This document shows, in pieces, positions 10,433 through 21,865 of a stretch of DNA of 64,000 bases. Origin of the DNA: Haemonchus contortus. Lineage: Eukaryota > Nematoda > Chromadorea > Rhabditida > Trichostrongylidae. The stretch lies in the NCBI GenBank assembly GCA_000469685.2, contig LS997564.1, forward strand, positions 14,532,091 through 14,596,090. Direction: 5' to 3'. Every line of letters begins with the position of its first letter. The first letter of the stretch is position 1. Made by a program: the position numbers and the translations under genes. Below the pieces are notes generated by a model. That model did no database searches. It worked only from the letters and a program-made list of their open reading frames with translations, and was not told the origin of the DNA.

Positions 10433-10563
10433 GGCTGCTTCCATAGTCCGCGATTTGACCCGCGAGGGCGCGAGCGACCGGAGGCGGCGCTTGCCTCTTG
10501 TTTACAGCTGAATCTTGGTCGATACCGCCGCGGCTCGCGCGCTAGCGAACTAAGAAAGCAGCC
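10433..10563. mobile_element. Short TIR element (131 bp), relative of the 24305 palindrome
   Basis: It starts GGCTGCTTCCATAGTCCGC and ends in the inverse of GGCTGCTTTCTTAGTTCGC, about 80 percent identity over roughly 20 bp. The same terminal sequence (GGCTGCTTTCATAGTCCGC) begins both arms of the palindromic element at 24305-24522. The interior is GC-rich (CGCGAGGGCGCGAGCG). Flanking triplets AAT and AAC could be a decayed 3-bp duplication. It is probably a MITE; the superfamily is uncertain. Confidence 0.6.
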
Positions 10564-10689
10564 AACCAAAAAGTCCCTGTACTACGTACGGTTACGGATC
10601 GATGGAACTAGAAACAGAAAGGATAACAAGGAAAATATGCTGTGAATCCTTCTATAGCGGCGAAACAACATATGAATGGACCCATCCCA

Positions 10690-10890
10690 GAGATCACCTG
10701 TATCCCCTGTTGTCCCATTGATCGTCGATTTCTTCCAGCGGGCGCCAGTGATGTCTCCATTCGTTCCTCTCACGAGCCAGAGCGGTCCAGTGAATCGTCC
10801 TCGTTCAGAAACACGAGGCCTAGCATTCCTTTCACTCAGAGCTTCCGTGAAGAAGTCTGATCATCTCGTTGGCGATAAACCACACCCAGA
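10690..10890 (-). mobile_element. 3' end fragment of an RTE-type non-LTR retrotransposon
   Basis: It matches the 3' end of the RTE at 26906-28040 at the DNA level, for example shared GGTCCAGTGAATCGTCCT and GAAGAAGTCTGA blocks. On the minus strand it encodes a degraded C-terminal tail of the polymerase (ALSERNARP region). The element's 3' terminus has the direct repeat CAGGTGAT/CAGGGGAT in its own orientation (10693-10709). It is 5' truncated, as is usual for target-primed insertions. No function remains. Confidence 0.7.
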
Positions 10891-11581
10891 GATAATCTTT
10901 GTATCCAGGAGATATGAGTTACTCAAATCGAGGTTTGTATGTGCCCTGAGTCTCATTCTGAACAATACTGCACTAGGTTCTATTGATGACAATACCACTA
11001 TCGTCCCACCCTCCAACGTTGCAACCGCCACTGCGGTCTCTGAGTCAGGGTATAAGAGCAAGCTAAAAACAGAAAGGAAATCCGAACGTCCATTAATATT
11101 TGCGGAATGGAGCTGAGCCTTCCGTATGGAGGAGTCTTCAAAGTGCTCCAATGGGTCTTCATCACGTAGCAAAAATGCAAGGCTCCGCAATGTTCGTCAC
11201 GGTAAAGGCAGCCACTTGAGAATCAATTATTCCGTCAAAAAAAAAAAACTATGAAGAGTCAGCCAACTCATGCATGAGGAGAGTATTCACACGATGGCGA
11301 CCTTTTTGCTAAAACTTCGTGGACTTGATCTTGCTTCTTGTGCAAAATGCAACCAGGAGAAGAATTCTTGGCATCTGTCAGCTAGCTCTATCTGTTTCTC
11401 ATGAGCAACTTTCTCAGCGCTTTCCTTTGTCCTCTGTAAACATCTAAGAGATTCACATCATTCTCGCCATCGCTTTCGCAATTGATTCCTTTCGTATCCG
11501 ATCAAAAAAATGTCGATCATTATCGCAGCTGCCTCATCTCTCCTAATGAATTTTCTTCCCTATTTATCCATTCTGCATGAG
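10891..11581. other. Non-coding stretch
   Basis: A minus-strand frame of 109 codons overlaps the RTE fragment (10861-11190), but no RTE domain was recognised in it. The remainder holds nothing supportable. Confidence 0.4.
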
Positions 11582-11850
11582 CAGAGGTGGTGTAGTAGCA
11601 AGTGGCGCATTCACACACGCATGGTCGCGGGTTCGAATCTCGGATAGATTTCCGCCTAAGTAAGTCAAGCCTTCCATCCCTCCGGGGCCTGGATTGGTAC
11701 CAGACTCATCTAGGAGCATAAAAGCACTGACTTGTACATCGGCTGGCCACCGCAAGTACATTGTATAGCCACAAACGCACTAATTACACCACCATGATTT
11801 GAGTGGAAGTCGAATGCGTGGGCGCATCTCCCAGACGGGATTGATCAACG
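11582..11850 (+). mobile_element. tRNA-derived SINE, near full-length
   Basis: The head CAGAGGTGGTGTAGTAGCAAG carries an A-box-like TAGTAGCAAGTGG, and GGTTCGAATCTC at 11630-11641 is a good B box. The body reads GTACCAGACTCATCTAGGAG, CTTGTACATCGGCTGGCCAC and TGGAAGTCGAATGCG, and ends CAGACGGGATTGATCAACG. It is one of about 16 related copies in the window and useful as a reference copy. It has no protein-coding role. Confidence 0.82.
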
Positions 11851-14384
11851 CGACTCGGACTTGAACATTCGAGTACGAGGGGTATGAAGGATGTTGTTGA
11901 AAATAGAAAATCGAGGGAAAACAAATAAGCTCTGCTGATGGAGCGCTTGTAGAAATATTGTGTTTCAGAGAATACCATAGCAACATCGACCACTCCGAGA
12001 ATTCTGGAGAAGCATCAATTTCTAGTGACGTGTTACCGAATTACATTACAGGGTCGGCAAGAGAGTTCTGCGACGAAAAACTCGAACTTCAAATTTTGCA
12101 CAAACAATGCGAACAGGGTAACAAAGTTGGTAAAATTTCAGGACATTTCCCTGGCATTCAAAATATGAGTGAACAAGAGCACGCACATAGGTCTCGGCAG
12201 CATTACCGCCGATGAATGGACAACACCCGATTTCTAGTAGCCATTCCAAGGGAAAAAGGCGAGTGTAGCGGCTTAAATTATCAGCAACCTATTGTATCCT
12301 AGCACTGTTCAAGCACTGCTGATCAACCAACGGTTGGATTGCTCCACTATGTATAGGAATACTAGCCTTCCAAGAAGGGCAAGCACGTCCCTTAATTTTA
12401 TGGGGTTGCCATCCAGTCTGAGTTGCTAAGCAAGTCTAGATAGTCAGTGCTGTCTGTCAATCCTATGAACGCCAGTATTTAGAAACACGTTAGGAGAAAG
12501 ACGTCCAAAACCTTATTTTTCGCCCCTACGGTAGGGCAGCGCACGTCGAAATTTCACTTTAGACACTTGTCAAAATTTCGCCTGACTTGCTTTGTTCCAG
12601 GTTATTCATCACTCGTACACTCGGAACATTGTTCCTTCTCATTGCCTTAGGCACAGCCTTTTCAAGCGTCTCTTCATGGGGGAAGAATCCGTAGCTTAAC
12701 ATGATCTGAAAACGGCAGTCGAACGGCAGTCAACGATTCCTTTGAGTCACAGCTTCTAGAGTTCTATACAAAAGGCATCAGTGATTTGCTCGAAGGATGA
12801 GAGAATGTTGTTGATCTCTTTTGTGAATATATTTCAGAAATTTGACTGATCTAGAAAATTTTAGAAACGAAATCAAAATGGCTTCCATTTTGTCGCACGG
12901 CTGACTCTCTTGTCAACCTAATACAATACAATCGCTCTGGGAACGCAATGAGATAGTTTCCCAGTGCTTGTAGAGGTATTAGGTTATTTAGTAAACAGCC
13001 GTCAGCTACCGAACGAGGTTGTTACAACGGAAATGCTTCCATTCGCTGAAATTAGAAGACCCGAGAGAACAGGCTATAAAATAGCAAGTTTTTCATCAAC
13101 CACATGTACGACGACATCACCGAATGAGTAGAGTGCTATTCCTTTTTACTGGAAACTCAAAAAAGAAGAATATCTCAATCTGCCCATCAATTCTAGAAGA
13201 ATCATGGGTTATCATTCATCAGAAATGCTTATCTTCTTGCAGGCGCAGTGAAGCAGTGGCATGAGTAGCTGTGTCCAGGAGGAAATGTCATTTAGGTGAG
13301 AGCTCAAAACTTGGAATTTACATCGAAAATACTCCAAGAACAAGCGGAAACAGAATAATGACAAAGAAAGCCACTAGCGTAGGTACATACATGCTATTCG
13401 TTGGTCGAATCCTGTACTGAACTAAGTCTAGGGCTACCTTGATCAGGTAATTAAGTAGGCAAGCACTAGACCATTCGGCGAGGGGATAAATGGAGCAGCT
13501 ATTTTGGATATCTACTATCATCATCACCATAACATACATAGATCAATTGAGCATCCCATTTTAATTTTAATTCTGAGAGCTTGATCGAAGTTCTTGGACA
13601 TGCCCAAAAGAAATGATTAACATTGGGGGTTTTTAACTCATTGTGAAGAAATATCTCTCCCACTTACTCCCTTTACTGTTACCCCCTCTACTTGCTCCTT
13701 ACTTGCGGAATATCCTAAATGATTTAAAAATAACTTTTCGGAACCTCATGCATTCGAGCTCAGTCATATTGGAGCAGTTCAAATGTGAGTATCTATGGCT
13801 CGCACGAGCAGTCCTTCACGCACTAGCAGCCCTGTAAAAATTACGGGAATCTCCAGTTTGAACTACATTAAACCCCAGTGAGCCCTCTGTTGTATTTATT
13901 TTATGCGAAATGACTTGTTCAAAATTCAAAAATCACAGCTAAGCATTGCCCCTCATATCTTTTAGCAGGTTATAAAAGCCCATACTTCGCATGTCAAGCT
14001 GGAGCTGACTACTTGAGACTATCGAAAGCCCACTCAGAATGCATGCGAAGTAATAAAAATATGAAGTTTGAGGGTCCAAACATCGATTTCCAAAATATGC
14101 TCAGGAGTAATAACGAGAAGTTAGTCCAATAGCGCGTTATCGAAACTTTTCTTGAGCCACACTTGTTCTCATTATGTACTCGACTGCTAGGTTGCAATAA
14201 TGATAGAGATTGGTCAACCGTTCAATGTATGGACCTGTTCTATTACTTCCAGAGGTTCCAGTTTGTTGAGCCAAACTATCAGAACTAATCTCCCTTCCCG
14301 TGATAAGCTCGCACAATCTGGCACAATGGTAACAACCACATGATCATTGAACATACCATTACTATAATAACCAGTTATCACTTA
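11851..14384. other. Non-coding stretch
   Basis: No gene supported. A minus-strand hydrophobic frame at 13318-13539 (VPTLVAFFVIILFPLVLGVF) overlaps a small repeat shared with 17215-17300 and is listed with that repeat. Confidence 0.45.
13370..13460 (+). repeat. Small repeat shared with 17215-17300, SINE-like
   Basis: On the plus strand both copies read CTAGCGYAGGTAC followed by TGGTCGAATCC. These resemble an A box and a one-base-short B box of a tRNA. It may be an older SINE family. The opposite strand is open as a hydrophobic peptide in this copy but broken in the other. Confidence 0.35.
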
Positions 14385-15534
14385 CCAGTCGGATCGCCCG
14401 GCTAACGCCAGGCTCTCCTCCTTCTTATGGGTTCGCCCGGCTACGCCGGGCGCTTTCCCTTCCTGTGAGAAATTTGCTATGTGTAAATAACACTTCGTAT
14501 TCTCCTTTTCCTTTGAAAGCTCTACACCCTCAGTATCAGCTCCAAATTGGGAGCGATTTTTTTTTCTGTTAACCATCCTAGCTGTGTTCGAATAGAAATC
14601 GTATAGTATCAAAAATGCGATTATTCAGAGAAAAAAAGAGAATTGGGCTAAGGAGGCGTATCTCCGTTAAATTTCAGTGCAATTGGAATGATCCGGCACT
14701 GATAGTACAACATTCTGCAATGCAGAAGTGGAAGTAGTTTTTGAAAAAAGGCAAAATGAATGACAGTAAAGTTCGGTAAATGGACAGATATCGGATCGCA
14801 CGGCTAACGCCAGGCCCTCCTCCTTCTTGTGTCGAATCCAACACCCTATCCCGAGAAATGTTGAACTGAAGAATTTTATTCCCTTTCTCAAAGTTTATAG
14901 TTTTTAAGTTTTTTTTTCCGTGCTTAGCTGAGTGAGAGTATGGAACTGAAACAGAGCTCGACATCCTTCTTTGACACAACAGAAATTTATCCTTATCAGA
15001 TATTTTTAAAAATGGACCCTTTCCTTAGGGACATATCATTTGTTGAGAATTCTAGATTACAGGCGGTCGAATAAGCTGCCTCGCAAATGATATCGAGCAA
15101 AGAGGTTCCTTCATTGAACCAAAAACCTTGCTGGATAACGGTCGTAATCTAATAGTAAGAAATGAGCAAAGTTCTAATCTGCTTAGCGTATTGCCCTAAT
15201 GGGTCCCTATCACTACACTTATCACTCACTTTTGTCACCCTACTCTACCATCTCGTCTTATCGAGTGAAACATACTGAACGGTCAAAGCTACATCGTAGA
15301 TACCGAAGATGTTAGGATTTCGATCGGTGGGTGGCACTCTTAGGTGCTTTATCTTCTCTTATTAGTTATCATCAGTTCTTGTCACCGAGTACCTACGATC
15401 CCGTCACATCCTGCATCACCTAATAGAATGCTGAGGTTCCACTGGTAATACGAAAAGTGTGATCCTATCACATTTCAGCGCAATAGGACTACGTAAACAG
15501 GAGCTCTGAACTTGCGATCTCAAGTTTCTGACAC

Positions 15535-16090
15535 GCACGCCCCGCCCCCTGTGGGCGGAGTCCAGTCCTGCCACCTACCATAAGTGTTCCCATGCCGTCC
15601 CCTGTACTCCTACCGATTTTGAACGCTTTGGGTCCACTGGGACAGGAGTTATCAATTTGCCATCTAAAATTTCTATCGCGCACGCCCCGCCCCTTGCAGG
15701 CGGAGCCCGGTCCTACTACCTGCCATTAGTGTTCCCATCCTGTTTCCTTCACTCTTACCAAGTTTGAACGCTCTGGGTCCACTGGAGCAGGAATTATGAA
15801 TTAGCGACCTAAAATTTCTATCAAGCACGCTCTGCTCCCTGTAGGCGTACTCCAGTCTTGCCACCTACCATAAGTGTTCCCATCATGCCTCCTGCACTCC
15901 CACCAAATTTCAACGCTCTGGGTCCAGTGGAACAGGAGTTATGAGTTCGCGGCCCAAAATTTCTATCGCGCACGCCCCGCCCCCTGTGGGCGGGGTCCGG
16001 TTCTGCCACGTGCCATAAGTGTTCCCTTACTGCCCCCCGTACTCGTACCAAATTTGAGCTTTCTAGGTCCACGGGGACAGGAGTTATGAA
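15535..16090 (+). repeat. Minisatellite, four units of about 145 bp
   Basis: The GC-rich inverted repeat marks recur at about 15541, 15686, 15830 and 15975, a regular 144-145 bp period. Each unit carries CTGCCACCTACCATAAGTG, GTTCCCAT, AAATTTGAACGCTCTGGGTC-like and ACAGGAGTTATGAATT-like blocks. Minus-strand open frames with a repeated GTLMVGG motif are read-through of the repeat, not a protein. Confidence 0.85.
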
Positions 16091-16100
16091 TTTCCGGTCA

Positions 16101-16155
16101 AACACACACACCGACACACACACACACACACACACCGACACACCAACAGACACAC
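16101..16155 (+). repeat. CA-rich simple repeat
   Basis: Runs of CA with CCGACA interruptions. It forms the tail of composite copy Y and is followed by an AT-rich terminus. Confidence 0.8.
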
Positions 16156-16180
16156 TTAGCGAATTATATAATGTAGGATT

Positions 16181-17231
16181 ACAGTGAATATAGATCGACT
16201 GTTTTGTAAATAAGCGGTAAGAAATACATTGCGTAGTGAAAGTATCCTCGTTTCCGAAAATGCAAAGAACTTTGTCGACTCGATGAAGGAACAAATTTTG
16301 ATCTGGCCCATTTCGAAGCTAACCCATCCTTGTGGACTCCTTAACATTTACATACCAGCACGACTGGCAAAAAGAACAAAAACTCGCACTAGTACAACAG
16401 CCCCAATGTGAGGTCCGATCAATTCAATGAGAATTTTACGAGTATGTAGGTCGGATCTGTAAGGATTTCTGGGTGGATAACGAGGCTGAGCATTCTCCAT
16501 AACTCTTGAGATATTACCTGAAGTTGTTGATAACTACTTTTTTTCAATTCAAACACTCTACCTAGTCGACTTCCCATGAAGTTTGGTTGCGGCTTCAACA
16601 GACATCTATAGCTACGATTTCTTGAACGCTCACCTCATTTCAATGAGGAGTCGAGCGATTGACGACGACTATTCAGTCACAATTCTGAAACAAAAGGAGA
16701 ATGTAACGGGAAGGTCAGTAGAAAACAAAAACGCAGCAAACGATGGCGGCTAGAAATTTCGGAAGAGAAGGTAAACAGAAGCTACTTTGGATAAGGTGCA
16801 CTGAGTCATTTTATTCAGTACACTCATCGAATTTCAAAATCGATTCTCTTATATCCCCTTTCAGTACACCTTATCGGATTCTGGAATCGCGCTCTTCTTC
16901 TTTCGATCAAACAGACTTCAAGAAAGGATGATGGAATGATGGATGTTTAATAAAACGGAAGGATTAGAAAAAGCAGGAAAATATGAAAGGTTATCGATGC
17001 GTATAATGCAGGATGTCCTAAGCGGAGAAGAGGGAGGAAAAGAGAAAGGTGAATTGAAAAGAAATGATTGAGCCACAGAAGTTTTGCTATACGCGCTTCC
17101 CTGTCGTCCAAATGGGAGGCCCTCCAGGCTCATAATAGCAGTATGTAGCCAACAAAACAAGAATTTGCATTGAAATTCATTCAGAATCTAGCGGAAGTGC
17201 CTAGCAGGGTAATGACGAGGGCCACCGCTAG
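16181..17231. other. Non-coding stretch
   Basis: Short open frames only. No motif, splice structure or repeat was recognised. Confidence 0.5.
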
Positions 17232-17300
17232 CGCAGGTACCGTGGCTTCCTGGTCGAATCCATCAGGCCCATCTTCACCAGAAAGCCTTCCTGTGCAGTA
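17215..17300 (+). repeat. Second copy of the small repeat at 13370-13460
   Basis: Shares CTAGCGCAGGTACC and CTGGTCGAATCC with the 13.4-kb copy. TGGTCGAATCC also occurs a third time at about 17337, so the locus may be internally duplicated. Confidence 0.35.
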
Positions 17301-17433
17301 CCATCTGGAAAGAGTGGCTCTTTGATCCGGTTTTTTGGTCGAATCCTCCATGATTTGAAACCGTTGGGAAAAAGCCCCAAGGAAATGGGAGGCAGCTACC
17401 AGTAAGCGCGTACTTTCTAACTATGTTTTGCAG

Positions 17434-17515
17434 AGCAACAGCACTACACTACATAGCCTTGTCAGCCATAGTGTCCGCTTTGAAGCTGGAGAGAGGAAGA
17501 CCAGAAATAGGAAAG
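17434..17515 (+). CDS. Weak exon candidate
   Basis: The acceptor CTATGTTTTGCAG (AG at 17432-17433) and the donor GAAAG|GTTAGA bound an open 82-bp segment containing LHYIALSAIVSALKLERG. The preceding frame, open from 17232, would join in phase through a GTAAGC at about 17402, but the resulting 32-base gap is too short for a normal spliceosomal intron. This may be coincidence. Confidence 0.2.
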
Positions 17516-18934
17516 GTTAGAACCCGCTATTATTCGTTCTATCCAATCGGTGCCTCTATACCACTGAATGCTGACTTGAAATTCTCAACGAATGAACGCA
17601 AGCGACATCTATGCTCCAATCACTTTGGATCAAAACCGAACTCGTAGCGGATCCCACAAAAGGTTATTATGGAACTGTCGTTAATGCTTTGCAGTCGAAG
17701 CACAGAGTAAAAGCTGCAATATGTAGATTGCTGAACAAGGTTGGGAGGCATTCTTAGAGAACCTTTTTTTTCCAAAATTCATTGTACTCATATGATAATT
17801 GGTTCGGATTGTTTGGGCAGAAAGACAATAAGAGGTAGTTTTTCAGTGCTTCGGTCGTCTACCAATACAAAACCTCTTCCGAATGAATTATCACTTTCAG
17901 GAGCGATCTATAGAAATGACAGCAAGGTTGAGCTGTTGGCATATCCAGCCAGCCCAGCACGAATAGAATGAAGTCTTGAATGATACTCGATCCGGCCAAA
18001 TGCTATCCATGCACCGTATCCATTTCACGTGTCCTCCATCAGCTTTTTGATGATGTTTTGTGGTTATTTGTAGAGGCAGTAGTCAACAATCAACAAAAGA
18101 CCAATCTATTCTTATGCCCTTTTAGATCTCTAGGAAAACCATGCACCCCAACCCCCCCCCACAATTGAAAAAAAGCTGACCCGTTAATCAAGTTATGAGG
18201 ACGCCCGAAAGCACATAGGGTGCACTTTAGCTACTAATCTACCGAGATCTTGAGCAGGTGGGTATGAGAAAATCAAAAATAATTGATTTACTTCTCAAGC
18301 TGCCAGTAGAAACATGCAGCATAGGCATGTAGTTTGCAATAAGCATCTAACAAATTCTCCACGTTCTGAAGACAATTGAGCCATTCACCCCCACTTTAAT
18401 GGGAAAGCATGGGAAAGTTTAAATCTTCGTTTAAGGGTTCGCCTAAATCTGCAAGGCACTCTCTCGCTTATCGCTCTCGATCGCCACTCACTTGCACGTC
18501 CATCCCATCTCTTTGACAAACTGTCAAAAAGACATCTCTGACTTCCCATGCTGGAGCTTGGAACTCCAGTTTTTTACTACTTTCAGCAGTAACTACTTGT
18601 GCTAACGACATACTCAAACAACTAGGAGTTTTTCGAAGCCCTCCATTGTAGGTAAGAACTTTCTACGAAGTAAATAACTGCAGACCAGAATTTTAGCTCC
18701 GCTTCATGCTTATGTGGAACATTAAAGAAAATGGTGGTGTTTGAACAGCCTCAACATTGTGGTTGGGATGCGGTCGCCCTCAAATTTACTACACGTACCC
18801 TCCCATAACTGTAAGGGATAAACCATTTTGACATTGATCAATTCCATTTCGGGATGTGTTTTCGATCACCTATTTTTTGGAATCTTTCGGTGTTTTAACT
18901 GAGTACATATTTGACCTTTACAGTGGCATGTAGT
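17516..18934. other. Non-coding stretch
   Basis: Nothing supportable on either strand. Open frames are short and unsupported. Confidence 0.5.
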
Positions 18935-19105
18935 AGCTAGCTGATATACAAGTCAATGCTTTTATCTTCCCAGACGGATCTGGCAGCAATCAACCGAACT
19001 CGGAGAGATGAAAAGCTCCGTTGCCTTGGCGGGGTCCGCTTAAGGATTCAATTCCTGGACCGCTCCTGTGAAAGCACTTCACCTGGCACAACACTACAAT
19101 CACCT
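18935..19105 (-). mobile_element. SINE fragment, degraded
   Basis: Plus-strand text ATACAAGTCAATGCTTTTATC, CCCAGACGGATCTGG and AACCGAACTCGGAGAGATG matches the inverse of the SINE body. The inverse head (CACTACAATCACCT) is weak, and the B box is altered to GATTCAATTCC. Confidence 0.65.
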
Positions 19106-21501
19106 ACCTTTACGAAAATCCCCTTCTATCAAAGGAAATACCCATAAGGGTGCTCAAATTAGTTGGCAGCTAATTTACGGTGTTGCCGTGGCGAAGGAAT
19201 GGGAAAGGAGTGGAAATTGCAAAGTAGGGATCAATAGAAATTTTCTACACTAGTCCTCCCTTCCCCTGCTGTACCTCCCCTCAACGGTAAGGGGTAGGGC
19301 TGGGAGGCTTCGACCCTCGAGTGTTAGTTCCATACGGTGTTTGGCGATAATGGCGCCAACTCTGGGCGACTACGGTTCCTTCCCTGCACCAATGCTCCTG
19401 ACCTTTGCTCTCGAGAACGAAGCTCGGAAAGAACGAGAGCCGAACGACGAGACGACAAATAGTGTTGCTCAGAATAGGAGTTAACGATTAATTGAAACAA
19501 TCCCTGAAATTGGTGAGGGTCGAGAAACTCGAAAAGATGGAAGTTTTCAAGCGCGATTTCTCCGCCATTGGTCTAGAGAGTGAATTTGGTTATTCATAGA
19601 GATATTATGGCTTTCCGATTTTGTAAAGGGAAAGAAGTAAAGAAAGGCGAAGCAAAGAGCGGTGTTCTTTGGTATTGTGGTGAAGTGAAGAAGACGGCCG
19701 GTCAAAAAGCACATCGTCAAATCTCCAGTGTCCGTCGTGACATACGCTCATCTTCATCGACTATGAATAGCGCTAGTACACGATCTCATTTGAAGTCTTC
19801 GCCATCTTAACGACTAGCCAAACTACAGCTTCTGCCAAAACAATGAGGTCAGCCAAGAGCTAAATAGCTACCTTATCTGACGCAGAAGGAATTTTTGGTT
19901 GTAACTTCTCAGAGCCGCAATTCCTGGGAGGCATGATGCGCAGGTTATGGTAAGAGCAGCTCAGACAGAAGGTTTATTCAAAGCGTTATCTACAATGACA
20001 ATGGCAATCGTGATTGCCCAAAATCGAACGCTTTTTGAGATTTCCTCGAGGTAAATCAGAGGGATTTCCTGTCTAGAGCCACGAAAATATCCGCATGGAA
20101 GGATACTTCTAAATCAGTGGCAATTATCGAACCATGTTCATGATCCTTTGCACGATTCCTATGTGTGAACTTACTGGACACATTCATTTCAAAAGACTCG
20201 ACAAGAAGTTATACAGGTCAATCGTGGAATTCCACTTTAGAAGCTCCACCCGGAAGTTGCGAAACAAAAGATGTGAACTGGACAGGAGGACTTGACTAAT
20301 AAGCCTCTCATGATGGGTTATGGTCTTGATTTGAATCCAGAGTAGACAAGACTTCCGACCAACGTCGGATTCACCAACATAGTGGTTCAGAGAGAACCCA
20401 GTCTCAAAAAAGCCTAGACTGTCACCAGCTTCCACTCCGAAGTATCGTTGCTTTGGACACCAATAATGTTACACCTGATTCTGGCTCGTCTTGATCATTC
20501 CGGCCTTCCTCGACGTCTCCGACGTGTCTCTATGAATCTTAGAAAGGTTGTAGAAAACTACAAAAACAAGCATTTTCGAGGAAACGAAAGAATAAATGAA
20601 GTGAAGAAGGAGAAAGAATGAGCTAAAAATGTGGTAGAGGATACTAAGTTGCAATTATGACTCCTCTGAAGGAGACCGTTACATTTCAGATGGATTCATA
20701 TGGAACAAAGAGCATTCATCTTCTCAATCAAATAATACGAAGAAAGGAAGTGCTATTGGTTTTCATAAAGACGGAAGGTTGGGAAAAAGTTGCCTAACGG
20801 AAATGGATGGTGCCACAATACATAGAGCTAGAGTCTGCAAAATTTGAAACTATGCTATGAATTCTATGTCCACTGATTGTATCTGTAGTACACTTCAATT
20901 TTTCGGACCATGTCAACAAGGAATCGTGTGGACCCAGAAGCTTTCCACTCGAGTTCATCTAGAATTAAATAACCCCAAGAAAGAGTTCGAATTTTTTGTT
21001 CAAGGGCTCTGATGGGTTAGTGGGATCAGAAGCAAACTGTGGCCAACTTATATGTATATGTAAGTATATTTGTTTGTCGAGGGGCCTGTGGGTAGTCTGT
21101 GCTGTCTCAAGATACCTGTATTTTCAGAGTTTTCTAAACATTAGGCTTACCAATTCCCTTATTGAGAACATCTAGACCATGCCAAACTAGGATACATTCA
21201 CCATAAAACAATATTGTAATATGAGAGGAGTATGTATTTCGGAACTCTAACAATGAGAGCCGTTTTCAAGTAAGTGGATTTGTTCACCATTCTTCATTGA
21301 AAATATCAATGAAAACCCTAAAAGGAGCACAGAATCTCGGTATTGCAATAGGTGGGGTTTGCATTAGTGCAAATAAAACAAAACAGGTAAATAAATGAGC
21401 GGGTACTGGAGTTCTGGCACAAGACAAAGATGTCGTCTATCAAGGATCCTCTTGTGATTCAAAGAGAAGAGTAAAGTGGAAGTTAATGGAGATTTTTACA
21501 G
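19106..21501. other. Non-coding stretch
   Basis: Includes a GC-richer patch near 19255-19450 without an identified feature. No gene supported. Confidence 0.5.
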
Positions 21502-21597
21502 GTTTTGGACACCGTTCTAAACGAGAGCAGCTTTGGAGACGACCATCTTGATCCAGCTCTTCCACCCTACCTTTCCCTTCTCCCGGCCCACCATTAA
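21502..21597 (+). CDS. Weak terminal-exon candidate
   Basis: The acceptor GATTTTTACAG is followed by 31 open codons to TAA. The peptide contains SSFGDDHLDPALPPYLSLLP. Another frame on the plus strand and one on the minus strand are also open here, so this is ambiguous. Confidence 0.18.
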   Translation, partial: VLDTVLNESSFGDDHLDPALPPYLSLLPAHH

Positions 21598-21779
21598 GAA
21601 ATCTCTCAAAATGTTTTCCCAATGTTATCGAACATACGAAATAGCCCTTTCCATGGAGAAGAATCGAAGGATATTATGAGTATTCATACACTTTGAAACA
21701 TATAATTCATTAAAATATAATTTTTATATTTAATACAACTCTTATATTCCCTCTAATACGACCCCTCTCTATTTTCCAG

Positions 21780-21865
21780 CCAAACGCGGCCTCCAGTCGA
21801 ATAGTGCGTGGTACCTACTTGACCTAGATGATGAAGTTTCAGTTCACGACTACGGTGAAGCATGA
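21780..21865 (+). CDS. Weak terminal-exon candidate
   Basis: The acceptor CTCTATTTTCCAG is a good nematode-type match. It leads into a frame with AWYLLDLDDEVSVHDYGEA followed by TGA. The composition is protein-like, but only 28 codons are open and no upstream partner exon was found. Confidence 0.25.

Larger units (their letters stand above)
14385..16180 (+). repeat. Composite dispersed repeat, copy Y
   Basis: Same orientation and part order as copy X at 5140-6730. The head sequence TCGGATCGCCCGGCTAACGC occurs at about 14392 and again in variant form at about 14795. A perfect hairpin, CGCCCGGC-TAC-GCCGGGCG, lies at about 14432. The middle block (15060-15340) matches 5520-5740 with many substitutions. 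Minisatellite units occupy 15535-16090, and an (ACACAC)n tail leads into GCGAATTATATAATG (about 16160-16175). It is non-coding. Confidence 0.6.

Noticed and set aside
10861..11190. 109-codon minus-strand frame next to the RTE 3' fragment
   Set aside because: It does not show the RTE motifs expected upstream of the C-terminus, and the overlapping 60- and 146-codon frames are equally open.
15489..16294. Minus-strand open frames with a repeated GTLMVGG peptide
   Set aside because: They are translations of the 145-bp minisatellite. The frame changes between units and no protein constraint is visible.
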